64,000 nucleotides of DNA from Earliella scabrosa (GCA_022605405.1 JABYQQ010000007.1:868001-932000), one strand, 5' to 3'; positions 50,044 through 61,615 are shown, counted from the first letter of the stretch. The notes: generated by a model not told the origin, from the sequence alone. Program-made: numbers and translations.

Positions 50044-52060
50044 CTACACAAACTTGCGGTGTTCCTGCATAAAGCGATCATACAGTCAATGGGGTGAAGA
50101 GCACAGAAACACGGGGTGAGACTCACGGGGTAATGCGTTGTCTCGTGGTCGACGTGCACAAACGCGCGGCCGACGTTGGGGAGGACCTCGATCTTGTCCT
50201 GCAGCATCTGGCTGATATCGTGCGCCTTCCAGAGCGGCGTGTTCGCGTCCATCACCACGTCCACCTCCACATAGTAATCCGGCCCGCTCTGCGTGCCGTC
50301 GTCAATGCTCCGCCATCGAACAGGATAAAAGGGAGACTGGTATCTGGGAGAAGGAAACGCACATGGTACGCGCGCACGGTGTCGACCTTCTCGATCTCGT
50401 CGCTGAACGTCATCGCCTTGTAGATGAGCAGCTGCAAGAAGTCGTGCGGCGCCGACTTGCCCGCCAGCAACTCAAACTGGTGGTAGATCGTGCGCGACCA
50501 GGACAAGATCACCCCGAACGCGATCTGAGCCAGCCGAGTCAGGGTCAGCATCCGGTTCCTTCGGTTCGATACAGTGGGCCGTGGCCCACCGCCACGCCCT
50601 CGGTTCCGGGTCCGTTGGGCGGAGCCGAGGGAGGGCGCTAGATTGGGGAGAGAACAACGTACGATGATGGCTCCCATCGGGTCTAGGTCTGTTCGGATGG
50701 GTCCATAAGCCGGACGAAGAGATACGGATGAAGGTACGACACTCACACCACCGGAGCTTGCTCCCACCTGCGGACATGAGAAGACCTGACGCGTTTCCAC
50801 TGCGTGAGTCTCGCTTGGAGATCCAGTACGGCCGCGGTACTCACCGAACCCGTTGATGAACAGGTCGTTCCTGTGGTCTTCCCAGAGCATGCGGACCTGA
50901 CTGGACGCATGACGATATCCGAAGCAATAGAGGAACAGCAAAAACTTCACGCCTGTGACGAGGATGAGAACGGTCGTTCCTGATAATATTGAGAACGTAC
51001 CAAGCGCAGCACCGACAGCGATCAAGGAAGGGACATGCAGCTGGTTCGTATCCTCGTCGCTTTGGCGCGTGATGAGGGTGCGAGCAGACTCTACAATGAC
51101 GACCAAATTGACGGAACCCATCCTGTGACCTGTTACTACTGATATACGCAACCTGAGGTACAGCGACAACTTACAAGAAGCCTGCGAAAACCGGGTGAGT
51201 GCGTGGGCAACGATGTGCGCAGACGCTAAGACTGACCATACACAATGTTCCCGATCGTCTCTAGGCGCGAGCCGCCGACGGGCCACTTGTTGTTGTCGAG
51301 ACCCTCTGCCTTTTTGTGCAACCAGAAGAGGAGTGCATTGCTCCCGATATCGAACACGGAGTCAATGCCGGTCGCTAAGAGAGACAGCGACAGCGACGAG
51401 ATCGCGGCATACACTGTGTGGCGTCGGATGTTATCGACGATCCATCAGAGCGTGTGGGGCGACGGGCGCACTCACTCTGGAGGACGCATAGGATAAGGTT
51501 GGAGAGAAGGCTGGACCAGACGGCGATCTTAACCTGCACACATCGTGAGATGAGATTAGCAGCTGCTGCGGAAGAACGGCGGTCAAGAAAGGCAGCAGGT
51601 GCCCCATACCGGCAGGCGGGCGAGCTCTTCCTCTGCCCTGGCGTCGTTCGTGTGGTCCTCCATCGGCTTGAGGAGGTCATCGATGAGCTGTGCCGGGTCC
51701 GGGTCAGCGTAGAGTAGTGCGAAGAGAGAGGAGAAGACAGACGTTGTTCTGGCGGCGGTGGTACTGCTCGACGGAGCGGCCCTTGCGGCGCTTCCGAAGC
51801 TCAGATAGCTGCTCATCGTCCTTGTACGCGGTCCGAAAGTTGAAGGGGTCCTGGGCGGATTTGGGGCCGGATGCCCTCTCGACGGCGTCGAGCTGCTGAA
51901 GAAGATCGGGTACCGTTGTCTCGGAATGCTGCAGGCGGTTCCGTGAGCACGGACGTGCGCGCGCGGGAGCGAGGCGGGCGACACTCACGGCGGAGACAGA
52001 GGGGCTGCTGAGCGGGGGCTCTGCCTTGGCCTCGGGCGGGGTGGCAGTGGGGTCGTACAT
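50044..52060 (-). CDS. Cation diffusion facilitator, DxxxD (manganese) type, copy 2
   Basis: From ATG 52060 (MYDPTATPPEAKAEPP) to TAG 50044-50046, with many short introns. Same domain order and several shared intron positions as copy 1. N-terminal part: DPFNFRTAYKDDEQL, RSVEQYHRRQN, LIDDLLKPMEDHTNDAR. TM1 is KIAVWSSLLSNLILCVLQ. TM2 is SLLATGIDSVFDIGSN, with DxxxD. Then come MGSVNLVVIVESART, VKFLLFLYCFGY, WEDHRNDLFINGFG (DxxxD) and GVILSWSRTIYHQFELLAG. The C-terminal domain is YYVEVDVVMDANTPLWKAHDI to VGRAFVHVDHETTHYP, ending EHRKFV. A 51-nt intron before VKFLLF is open-frame and easily misread as coding. Likely Mn2+ exporter or sequestering carrier. Confidence 0.9.
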
Positions 52061-53647
52061 GGGCTAGAGGGAGGAGGAGAGCATTGAGCGAGGGATGGCG
52101 CATATGAGGAGCAGCCCGAGTGCCCCGCAGGAGAGGCTCGAGCAGGGCCCGAGGGAGCGGTACTGCCCGCGGCTCGTGCGATCCCCTCCTTTGGGCCACC
52201 GCGCGAGCCAGGGCTCTGGTACGCCATCTCACACCAAATCTCATCTCCCCCGCCGGGCTCGATCTCCCACTCGTGTACGCACCTCTCCAGCTGCTGCAGA
52301 CATGGCGATGTGCTGGCACTTGTCGGCGATGGTCGCGGTATAGGAAAGAGATTTGTCGGCCTGTGCGCTCGGCACTCTGCGCCGATATCTCTCTCTCTTG
52401 GCTTGGCCCGAGTCGGACTCTAAATCCGCGCCGTCTCCGCGCCGGCCCTGCGCACGTCCCCTCCCTCGACCATCGCGTGCGAGGTATCATCCTCTCTAGA
52501 CACAGTTGGCGGGCTGTCTACCGCACAGGATAGCTGCCATTCCCCCGCATCCCCCGCGCGTCGCAGGCCCGCGAGAGGCTCTCATCTTATCTGATACCGC
52601 GCCTTCTCTCGATCAGCATCTGTCCCACGTGGCACCCTCGAACGTTTGCGGGCTCCCACCGTTCTCTCCGACCTGCCTCGACGCACGGCGTGCGGTGTCA
52701 GCGACCATGGTTTCGCAAGACAGCGGACTCGTCCCACTCGCCGTCTTCCTTGCCATCCTCCTGTGAATACACGTCTGTTTTGGGGTCACCTCATGCGGCT
52801 ATTCTCTCATCCGTTTTTACCTCTAGCTTCGCGCTCTTGGCATGGTGCATTCTCTCGAGCTGCATGGGCCGCTCTATCCTCTCGGGCCTGTCCGAGCTGT
52901 GGGAGATGCTTGTCCTCAGTGCACGATCGAGCGGAGGAGCAGACCATGTACGGCGCCGCATGAATGCCGGCCGCACCTGGGAGGAAGAGGAGCTCTTGGA
53001 ACTAGAGTACCGAGGCAGCTCTCACATGGGCTCTCGCTGAGCCAAGCCTCTCTTCACGGTACGAGCCATCGCGTGCGAGCACTGGACGCTGCTGACACAG
53101 GCTTGTCATCCGTTGTCCAGCATTTCGGAGACGAACATCGCGTCTCCGGCGCACCATCCACGTTAACCCGACCTAGAGAGGGCTCGGGCCCGCGCATGAT
53201 CTTCACTGCCCATGTGCTCGGGGCGAGCTACAGATGCTGTGTACATGTCAGTGGACGTCGTCGTTTGTAGTCCCGCGCACCGTCACAAATCGCATCGCTC
53301 AGAGACCCTCTGTTTAACCACATACCGTCACCTGCTGAACCGCCGCAGAGGCTCAAGTTGGTCCGCCCGAATTGGCGAGAGCTCGATCCCGACCCTGCCG
53401 GCGCCGCAACGTGAAGGGTTCTCTTCACCCTGCCCGCGATCGTCAGCCGCAGAGCCGAAGAGGGCTGTCGCTGTCAGCCTCTCTGCGGGCTATAAAGGTC
53501 GCGTCCGTCGTTCGTCTTCCCTCAGACCCTCTCTCGCTCTGACCGCCACGATCTCTTGACGAGACTGCAGCCGGTTGCTTTCGTACTGCTTTCGTACTGC
53601 TTTCCACACCCACCACATCACTATCCCCCTTCCTGCTGAGCAGCACC
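52061..53647. other. 1.6 kb divergent intergenic region
   Basis: Between the starts of CDF copy 2 (minus) and the Ser/Thr-rich secreted protein (plus). Long open frames of odd composition run on the plus strand at 52095-53270, without domains or splice logic. An 11-bp direct repeat, CTTTCGTACTG, occurs twice at about 53578-53600 in the leader of the secreted protein gene. Confidence 0.4.
53491..53496 (+). promoter_or_regulatory. TATA box of the secreted protein gene
   Basis: TATAAA within GGGCTATAAAGGTC, about 155 bp upstream of ATG 53648. A canonical TATA box with GC-rich flanks, suggesting strong or regulated expression. Confidence 0.5.
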
Positions 53648-54988
53648 ATGAGAATCACGTCTAGCTCGTCCCTCCTCTTGGCGACGCTCGCCATCTCGTC
53701 GTCGACCTCTAGTCTGGCCGCTCCTGCCGACCCTGGGTCCCTTCAACAGAGTTCGCTGTCTTCGTCCTCAAGCCTTCGGTCCGTCGCGATGGCTGCCAGA
53801 GATGACGCGATCAACGTCCGCCTCTCCGACGAGCGGAACCATGGGACGAATGATGCCAGCTACCAACCACGTATGTCCCATTACGCTTCTCTATCAGGCT
53901 CGGCCCATTGACCATGATATGCAGAGGCGAACGTCCAGATGCATAACCGCAGGCAGCTGCTGGAGCTATTGGGCAGTGTGCCTGTTGTGGGCGACCTTAT
54001 GAATCCGCTCCTCGACGCGATTCTCAACCTTCTCGGCGTCCAGAAGAAGAGCGGCGCATCTAGCATCGACTCCCTCTCGGAGTCGGAAGCCTCCTCTGAA
54101 CAAATCGCGGTTATCAAAGAGGCTCTGATGAACGCGCAAAGCAAGATCGAAGCTGCGCATTCCAAATCCTATCGCCGAAGCCTCAACATCCGTGGAGTCG
54201 CAGTCCTGGAATCTGACGACACTGCGACTATGTCTTCAAGCGCAGTTTCCCTGTCGTCGACCTCTACCATCGATCCCTCCTCCACCTCTGCGAACTCCTC
54301 GGCGTTGTACCCGTCCTACACCTCGTCAACTCCTGTGGAGACGATGTCCAAGATTTCCACCGTCACTGTCTCAGACGGTACTACCGCGACGTCGAGCTCT
54401 ACTGGTCTGGTGAGACGTTTACCCGCGGAGACTATCACCTCGTCAGCTGCCGACAACACGACTACGAGCGCCATCTCCATGACGTCCAGTGGCGCCGGCA
54501 GTTCTTCCACACCCATTGACACTGTCAGTACCACCACGGACAGGACGACAACTACGCCGACCTCTCCTCCTCTTCCTGTGAACCCACCGAACACTCCGGT
54601 ACCCCCTTCCGGGGCTCCTAAACCTCCGGTTCCTAGGGGGTTGTGGGCCCCTTCCGGTCCGGTCGCTCGGGACGTTCCGCCCTTGTTCCAGGCAGCTGAG
54701 GTCTCGGACACCACGACGGCCGAAGCATCCTCAACTTCGTCTGAAGCATTCTCGTCAAGCACGGAGACCACGCAGTCCTCGACAACTGATCAGTCGTCGT
54801 CGTCTTCCGCTTCGGCGACCGCTTGCGCCGACAGCACGACAACTACCATGACCTCCGGAGTCTCCCCCAGCGACACGTCTCTCATATCCGCCACCTGTAC
54901 TGTGACGGATACCTCCGACATGCCCACGTCTACACCAACGGCGACCGTATCCACCTCCGGTAGCTCCTCTGCGTCGACGTCGGTGTAG
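53648..54988 (+). CDS. Secreted Ser/Thr-rich protein, function unknown
   Basis: Two exons (53648-53870, 53925-54988) join in frame (QPQANVQ) to 428 aa. The N-terminal segment (MRITSSSSLLLATLAISSS, cleavage near SLAAPA) looks like a signal peptide. A short hydrophobic helix region follows, MHNRRQLLELLGSVPVVGDL to AILNLLGV. The rest is Ser/Thr/Pro-rich with few Cys, as in heavily O-glycosylated fungal wall or surface proteins. A basic RRSL site and VRRLP could be protease sites. There is no clear GPI signal at the C-terminus (STSGSSSASTSV), so it is more likely secreted or wall-bound. No catalytic domain recognised. Confidence 0.78.
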
Positions 54989-55177
54989 TGCTCGCCCACA
55001 CACTCCTTTACCTACTGTACTCTATACTCCCTAATACCCCTGTAAACCTGCCGAGCTCCATCCCACAGACGTAATTTGATAAAATACATATTGAATAGTT
55101 TCGGTGTCTCCTGATGTAACGCGTGCTGGAACCGTGGTACAACAGGATTGCATTGACAGTGCAACCAAAACAGCAAG

Positions 55178-56525
55178 CTACTCATCGCTGTCTCCGATCT
55201 TATACAGGAGCTTGCCGACGGTGGATCCGCCCTTCGTGGCGAGATCAGTTTGCGCTTGTCGTACTCCTTCCGTGGTAAAGGGGTACTCCTTGTGGATGAT
55301 CTGCTTGAGCTCGCCGTTCGCGATGTAGTTGAACAGCTTCTCGCCGTAGTAACGCGCTTCCTCAGGAGTGTAGATATAGTTCGCCATCCTGTGCGGGTCA
55401 CAGCGGCATGAGACTTCGAAACGGTGCGTCAGACCAAGATACCCACGTCGGGCGCAAGAGCGCGAGGTTCTTCTCCACGAGCTTCAGTGGCGCGATGGGC
55501 TCAACGACGCCAGACGCGTTGCCCACGCTCACCAGTGTGCCCTTGCGCCGCGCGAGCTTGAAGTTGTCCAAGAACCTACGACGCGCGCGCAACGAAGTCA
55601 GCGCAAACCGCCATACGAGCGCCGAGAATGCCAAAGGAATCCGACTCACGTATCCTTGCCCACGCCGTCGTACACGGCATGCACGCCCTCTCCGTTCGTG
55701 AGCTCCAGCACGCGCTCCACGACGTTCTCCTTGGTATACAGAATGACGTGGTCCGCGCCGTGCGCCTTCGCGATCTCTGCCTTCTCGGGCGTCGACGTCG
55801 TGCCGATGACCGTCGCGCCCGCGCGCTTGGCGAGCTGCGCGGCGAGCAGGCCGAACCCGCCCGCGACGGTGTGGATGAGGACGACGTCGCCCGGCTTGAC
55901 TGCGTACGCCTCCTCGACGAACGAGGCTGCGGTGAGCCCCTGGAGCGTCGTCGCCGCGGCCGTGCGGAGCGAGACCGCGGCGGGCAGGGGGAAGACTTTT
56001 GACCAGGGCACGGAGGCGTACTCGGAGTGGACGCCGAGGAAGTTCTGCGTGCGCAAGGATGAGTTGAGGTGGGGCACGGAGGGTAAGAGGGAGACGAGAC
56101 GCACCACGGCGACTTTGCTCCCGATCTGGAACCCGCGCTTCTTGTACTCGTCGCTCGCGAGGACGGCCTCGTCGGTGGGGAGCGCGACGATGGTGCCAGA
56201 GGCCTCCATGCCGAGGATCTGGGGGAAGGACTTGATGGGATACAGGCCCTTCCTGACGACGTATGGTTTGTAGACTTGCACAAAGCACTCGAGGCTAGCA
56301 CTCACCTGTAGTAGGTGTCGATAAAGTTGATACCCCCATACGCGACCTGAGCATACCCAGGATCCATTAGCGTAAGTGCGCCCCTGGAACCACGACAAGC
56401 AGATGCACCTTGATGACGACATTACCCGGAACATGCGCCGGGAACGGGAGCTCCTTGACCTCGAGGACATCTACATCGCCCGTCTTGTCGATCGCGATGG
56501 CCTTCATGGTCTTCGGGAACGACAT
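55178..56525 (-). CDS. NADPH quinone oxidoreductase, zeta-crystallin-like MDR
   Basis: From ATG 56525 (MSFPKTMKAIAIDKTGDVD) to the stop at 55178, with several short introns. Medium-chain dehydrogenase/reductase fold without the zinc ligands. Visible are NFIDTYYRKGLYP and PQILGMEASGTIVAL, then LQGLTAASFVEEAY. The nucleotide-binding AGGFGLLAAQLAKRAGATVIGT comes next, followed by HGADHVILYTKE and GVHAVYDGVGKDTF. The end is STVGKLLYKIGDSDE. Members such as yeast Zta1 reduce quinones with NADPH in the cytosol under oxidative stress. Length (about 340 aa) is normal. Confidence 0.93.
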
Positions 56526-56920
56526 CTTGCTACTGAACGCCGATCTGCTTCCGAATCTCTGTGTGAATCTGCTACCCGACGCTAGTGATGAAGAAAAGTG
56601 GCGAGCGACTTGTCCAAGTCGTCGCGTGGTGCGCAGTACTTGTATCTTGCCCGACGCGATGACGGAGGATGGTACCATCGATCGCCGTGAGATACAACCC
56701 CTGCGTCTGAATAATATGGGCGAGTCGGAACTCCGCGGTCCCTGTTCCGTGGTCATACGGCCCCTGTTGCCATAAACGGAGGCACAGTCCACGAGTTGAA
56801 CGTTTTCATATCACCAGACTTCAGTAGGTCAGTACGCGACAATCTATAACAGGACGACTCAGCGTGTTGTACACAGAAGTGCATGCATGCTTCAAGAGTC
56901 CGCCACCCACTCAACGCAGT
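56526..56920. other. Intergenic, no gene seen
   Basis: 395 bp upstream of the quinone oxidoreductase and downstream of the phosphatase (both minus). Open frames extending upstream of ATG 56525 are taken as leader. Confidence 0.4.
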
Positions 56921-58114
56921 CTACATCGTCTCCGACACAGCGAACGCAACAATCAACGTCTCATATATCATCACAACCTGGTCGTCCCGCTGCACCATCC
57001 CCGGCCTCTGCTCCCGCAGCGAGTCGATCTCCTGCGCGACCATATCGTCCTTCAGTTCCTCCGGCAGCGGTCCCAGCGGCGACGGAGGCAGCGGCGGTAT
57101 CGGGATCTCTTCAGCTCTGGGCGGCGACAGCAAGCGATAGTGGCGCAGCAACGAGCAGAGGGCGATGAACGCTCCCGTGCGTCCAACGCCCGCGGAGCAG
57201 TTGACCATGATCGGTGGATTTGGGTCCAAGTCAGCGACGCCCGTGTACAGCGAGAGATCGCGGTTCGCCTCGTCGACGAGACGGGCGAAGCGGAGCAGGC
57301 CTTCGCGGTCTTCGCGCGCGGGGACGCCGTGGTCAGGCCACGACGCATATAGCAAGTGCTGGAAGATAACTGGCTCGCCGACCGGCGTGCGTTGCGGAGA
57401 GAGCGGCTGCAGGGACACGACGCTTTGTATGCAGTGCGCTGCGTCGACGGTGTGGGAGCGCGTGAGGGTGACTTGGATGGCAGGATCTGCACGGCCCTCC
57501 TCGGGCTCGATGACCCACGACTGACCCTCGAGGGGAGGGAAGTAGACGTGTGCCTTGCGCATACCGCGCTCGAGGTTTTGCGTGAGTTGCACGATGGTAC
57601 GGATGCGATTGAGATCGCGGAGGTTGGAGAATGGAGTACCGGGCGGGGGAGAGATGCCCTCGAGGATGACACTGAGGAATGCGTGTGCGGTTTGGGGGAG
57701 GGGTGCTTGTGTCGCAATCCACCATTTACCGCCTGCGAGTTCACGTACCCAGTTGGCATTCAGATACCTCCCCGACGTGCACGAGCTGGAGCAGTCGTGG
57801 CTTGGCTCCCCGGGACACACGACGACGCGGGTGCGGTCGTAAGGCCAGATGTCCGCATATCGGTTGAGGCGTGCGTTGTCGGGGTCTGTGCCGGCAGCAA
57901 CAGAGTAATGCTCTACGTGCTCTGGTTTGGTTGGGATCGAGGACGCGATGTGGGAGACTCTATGTCGCTTCGATGGATGAGATTGGTGTCGCGACGCTGA
58001 CTGCGCGAGCGAGCGCGTGCGCTCGCGCTTCGCGAGTGCGCGGAGGACTTCGGTGATATGCTCGAAGTTGTGACAGCGTTCAAGCCAAGCTGGGACTTTC
58101 GGGGCATCGGCCAT
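56921..58114 (-). CDS. Classical protein tyrosine phosphatase with Asn in place of signature His
   Basis: A single exon of 397 aa from ATG 58114 (MADAPKVPAWLERCHNF). A longer open frame from 58204 would add a poly-Leu stretch coded by a CT-rich leader, so the inner ATG is chosen. PTP features: NRYADIWPYDRTRV, RYLNANWV, WWIATQAPLPQT, the WPD loop ASWPDHGVPA with the general-acid Asp, and the signature VNCSAGVGRTGAF with the nucleophilic Cys and the Arg. In the canonical HCX5R motif the residue before Cys is His; here the codon is AAC (57200-57202). A C-terminal QRPGMVQRDDQVVMIYETL helix closes the domain. Likely active, possibly with an altered Cys pKa. Confidence 0.92.
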   Translation of the reverse strand: MADAPKVPAWLERCHNFEHITEVLRALAKRERTRSLAQSASRHQSHPSKRHRVSHIASSIPTKPEHVEHYSVAAGTDPDNARLNRYADIWPYDRTRVVVCPGEPSHDCSSSCTSGRYLNANWVRELAGGKWWIATQAPLPQTAHAFLSVILEGISPPPGTPFSNLRDLNRIRTIVQLTQNLERGMRKAHVYFPPLEGQSWVIEPEEGRADPAIQVTLTRSHTVDAAHCIQSVVSLQPLSPQRTPVGEPVIFQHLLYASWPDHGVPAREDREGLLRFARLVDEANRDLSLYTGVADLDPNPPIMVNCSAGVGRTGAFIALCSLLRHYRLLSPPRAEEIPIPPLPPSPLGPLPEELKDDMVAQEIDSLREQRPGMVQRDDQVVMIYETLIVAFAVSETM

Positions 58115-58136
58115 GGCTTGAAGAAGATCAGCAGGC

Positions 58137-58201
58137 AAGAAGAAGAGGCGGGAGAGGAAGAGGAAGAGGAAGAGGAGGAGGAGGAGGAGGAGGAGAAGGA
58201 G
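58137..58201. repeat. GGA/GAA-rich purine tract
   Basis: 65 bp of AGAGG/AGGAGG repeats in the leader of the phosphatase gene; on the minus strand a CT-rich tract, common in fungal 5' leaders. Confidence 0.8.
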
Positions 58202-58317
58202 CACTGCCAGTGCCAGATATCACATCTATAACACGTGATCCGCGCACGATACATCCTCATCGGAGTGGAAGGGTGCTGCTAGAACAGCCCTCGGACGAGC
58301 CCCACTTGCGACCGGTC

Positions 58318-58874
58318 ATGACGGAAGAACTGGAATCGCTGATCAACGCCGACACGAAGATCAAGTGTGTCGCACTATCCTCTGCACGACGAGCAAGACT
58401 CTGACACCGCAACCAGAGTCAGCTCCACACTGGATAAGACTGTAGGCAAGAAGAACCTCACCGACGGCAGCCCAGAGACGTGCTGGACATCACAGCAGGT
58501 ACGTCTTACAACTTTTCATCCCCTGCCACCCACCAACCAGCTCGCAACCTGAGTAGGGAACACCACAATACATCCAACTATCCTTTCCCAAACCCGTGAT
58601 TCCGAGGCGCATTGAGCTCACATTTCAGGGAGGCTTTGTCGGGACAAGGTGTTCGGTGGAATGCCAAGCAGAGGGGGAGAAGACGTGGTGGGTGCTGACA
58701 CGGATATACGCTGAAGACGTCAATCGGAAGCAGACCTTCGAGCTAATGTCGAGCAGCGGAGAGGGCGGGCCACGGAATGTCGATAGCATAAAGCTGGTTT
58801 TCGAGGAGAGTTCTGATTTCTTTGGTAGGATCACGGTGTACGACTTGAGGCTACTGGGCGCAATTCCAGCTTAG
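58318..58874 (+). CDS. NR2C2AP-like protein, single F5/8C (discoidin) domain
   Basis: Three exons starting at ATG 58318 (MTEELESLINADTKIK), joined as KIKVSSTLDKTVGKKNLTDG and TSQQGTPQYIQLSFPKPV, about 145 aa. The whole protein is one discoidin-like beta-sandwich: DGSPETCWTS, IQLSFPKPVIPRRIELTFQGG, and the closing IKLVFEESSDFFGRITVYDLRLLG. The match is to the animal nuclear receptor 2C2-associated protein family, conserved in eukaryotes and intracellular. Biochemical role unknown. Divergent from the phosphatase with 203 bp between starts. Confidence 0.85.
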
Positions 58875-59210
58875 CGACCGAGAAAGCATCTTCGAAGCAA
58901 CACGAGTGTCGAAAGTTGGGATTAAGTATGTTCGAGTTCCATGGGATGAGGTTGAGGATGGGTCTTAGGCGCGCGACTCGAGCATGGAGCGATCGCTTGA
59001 CTCGCTTCGCATCTTGTCGCGAACTGCGAGGTTGTACCTCCGCACTTGCGTTGGTGAACTTGGCAGACCCGTACAGCATACACATCCAACCCCATACTCA
59101 GATACTGGACACACAGATTCATTGCAGTTGACAACGGAAATCCACAAGTGGACGGACTCGACAGGGATGGTGTGGTCCACACTGGAAGAAGGTCATCCTC
59201 TCTAAGAGCC
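58875..59210. other. Convergent intergenic region
   Basis: 336 bp between the NR2C2AP-like gene (plus) and the carboxypeptidase (minus); 3' UTRs. No gene seen. Confidence 0.45.
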
Positions 59211-61348
59211 TCACAAATCCTCTGCAGCTAACCAACGATTCGCCATGGCGAGCGACCGCTCTGGCTGATCAAACGGCGCCTGACATCACAGTCGTTAGTG
59301 ACACAACGAGGAGGAAACAGCGCACTTATCTCACCAGGTGGCCGGCACCGTAGATAGTAGCGAATGTCAGACCTCCGCCGCTCCTTGTCTGGCCAGCAAC
59401 CTCTCCGTCGACCAACCAGTCGCGTTTCTGGGCCTCCCGGTATGCAGCCTGCGCTGACCACTCCAGTGCGAACGTCACACGCTCGATCCCGACCTGCATG
59501 AGTGGGGCATCAGCCATACGAGAAACCCATATGCGTCAGTCGAACTCTAGTTGAACAAGACTAACCCAGTGCGAGACGATATCATTCGTTCCCGCATATA
59601 GCAGCACGCGCACACCGCGCTCGAGCAGTGCAGCAATGTACCACTCGGCGCGATAGCTGAAGAGGTCGCTTCCGCGCAAGAATCGCCTGTTCATTGCTTC
59701 ATCTCCAAGCGAATAGTTGCGGTGGCTCGGATCGATGCCTAACGTGACTTGTGTGTCAGGATTGTTCAGGAATGCAACCGTATCCCTGTGTTGGGGTTCG
59801 TTAACAGCGAACACATGCGGAGATCCAAAAACACGAACTTGAGAATGGGGTAACAATCTTCCGAGTCCGGGTGGCCGAAGCTACCAGTACGACAAATCAA
59901 TGAGAACAGGGACCGTGTCACGATGGGACATGCCCACCCACCATGGTCTCGTTGCATCATATGGGTTCATATCTGGCATTGTCTCGTACATCAGCGGCAG
60001 TCGCTAGACAGACATCCAAGAGGCGTAAGCACTCACATTCGAACATCGCAAAGAACGTGTCTTCACAAAATCTCTCCGCGGCCGCGCACTCAATCTCATC
60101 ATACGTCTCCTGGCAAGCCGCCTTGAACCTCTTTTCGCAGCGCGGTACCATTGTCTTCATGCGGATGCAGTCGCTAGTATCGATATCATGTCAATCCCTT
60201 TCGACTTGACCACTGGCATGACTGAGATGGAGGGGACTTACGAGATGCTATATACAAAGGGATATCCCTGCTTGGTGCACAGGGCGTCGTAGTGGCTGAG
60301 ATGCAGCTCTAGAAAGTTGATCCCGCCGTTGCCTGTGTTGATCCAACGTCAGCGCAGTTCCGTTGTATGGGTATAATCGACACCAGCCAATCATCACTGA
60401 GGTCAGATTAATGGGCGACATTCCAGCCTCGACCAGCTCTTCATTTTTGTCATATATCGCCGATGCGAACACGGGAAGGTACCGTCCCTACAGACCCCAT
60501 AGTCAGTCTACGCATGACCACAGTTTGGATTGAGGGGAACTCACGGCGTAGGATTCTCCTGCCAGGTGGAATGGACGGCCTCGAAATTCGGAGAAGTGCT
60601 CAAAGAAGATCGCCATAAAAATAGCGATGTCGTCTCCCCCTTCCAGTGTCGAGGCCTATGCCATCGTCATTAGCACCCGGTAGCATCTCCGATGCAAAAC
60701 AACCGGACGCACTACTGGCGGCCCGTGGTCGACATAGGAGAATCCAACGCCAGCCGGCTGATCAATGAAGAAGATGTTCGCATGCTCGTTCCATCCAAAC
60801 TCGAAGCGCTCAGTCGAGTTGGGTCCCGTCACCCTGCATGGACCTGGGTTTGAGCGATGAGACAGGTGCACTCGGACGCCTGAAACACGAAGCGTCCTTA
60901 CCCAACTCCATAAACAGACCCAGGGCAGAAGACGAGCCCGGACCGCCGTTCGTCCACATGACCACGTCGTCAGTGGCGGGATCGCGCCGGCTCTCGAAGA
61001 AGTAGAAGAACAGATGCCGTGCATGAGTATCGATATAGCCGGTGTATGCTCTGCCAATACGAACACTCAACACTTGTACTCCAAGAGACGAGCTGAAGCA
61101 GAAAGCACTCACTGGACGCCACCGTCGCAGAAGCGAGACTTCTTGATTCGCACGCTGTGCTCTGGAAATTTGGGATGAGCCAGCGTTGTGAATTCTGCCA
61201 CGTGCAGGGCGGCCAGCTTGTCCAGAGGCCTGAAGATGGACTCGGAGCGTCCGGCTGGAGGCGTCTGGGTCCCAAGCGGATGCTGGGCACAGCCGCCCAA
61301 TCTTACCGCGGCGAGTACAACTACAATGAGTGGACGAAGGAACATCAT
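59211..61348 (-). CDS. Secreted serine carboxypeptidase (S10, carboxypeptidase-Y-like)
   Basis: From ATG 61348 ([15 protein letters not shown], a signal peptide ending near GGCA) to TGA 59211-59213; about ten exons. Family features: [21 protein letters not shown], then [22 protein letters not shown] (oxyanion hole). [13 protein letters not shown] follows. [13 protein letters not shown] holds the catalytic Ser. [11 protein letters not shown] holds the Asp, and YGAGHLAPFDQP the His. All three triad residues are present. The enzyme would cut C-terminal residues of peptides at acid pH in the vacuole or outside the cell. NLT and NYS offer N-glycosylation sites. No clear vacuolar propeptide was identified, so secretion is favoured. 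Confidence 0.92.
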
Positions 61349-61615
61349 CGTCGCCGCCTAGCACAGTTTGGAGGAAGAAGCTCTTCTTATACGGATTCAT
61401 CCTAAACTGTGATGCCTCGCGGTGACTCATAGCCTACATGCTCATAGCACGAGGGTATCGGAGCTGCGGTGGGACTGCGCGCGCGCCGCCCACGCTGCGC
61501 GAACTTTGCGCAGGATCAGATCTCAGACGTCGAGGATACCGAAGATAAGAACGTGAGCTCTATGAGGAAACTACTTAGCTGCACATTCAAAGCCTGACTC
61601 CCGATACACGTGCTA

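Noticed and set aside
50990..51045. Extra membrane segment in CDF copy 2
   Set aside because: The open-frame stretch is a 51-nt intron (GTACGT...CACAG); removing it aligns copy 2 with copy 1 at VKFxLF.
52095..53270. Plus-strand open frames between CDF copy 2 and the secreted protein gene
   Set aside because: Low-complexity composition, no recognisable domain, and no consistent exon join.
58115..58204. Poly-Leu N-terminal extension of the tyrosine phosphatase
   Set aside because: Coded by a CT-rich leader repeat; the ATG at 58114 gives a normal PTP start and the extension looks like 5' leader.
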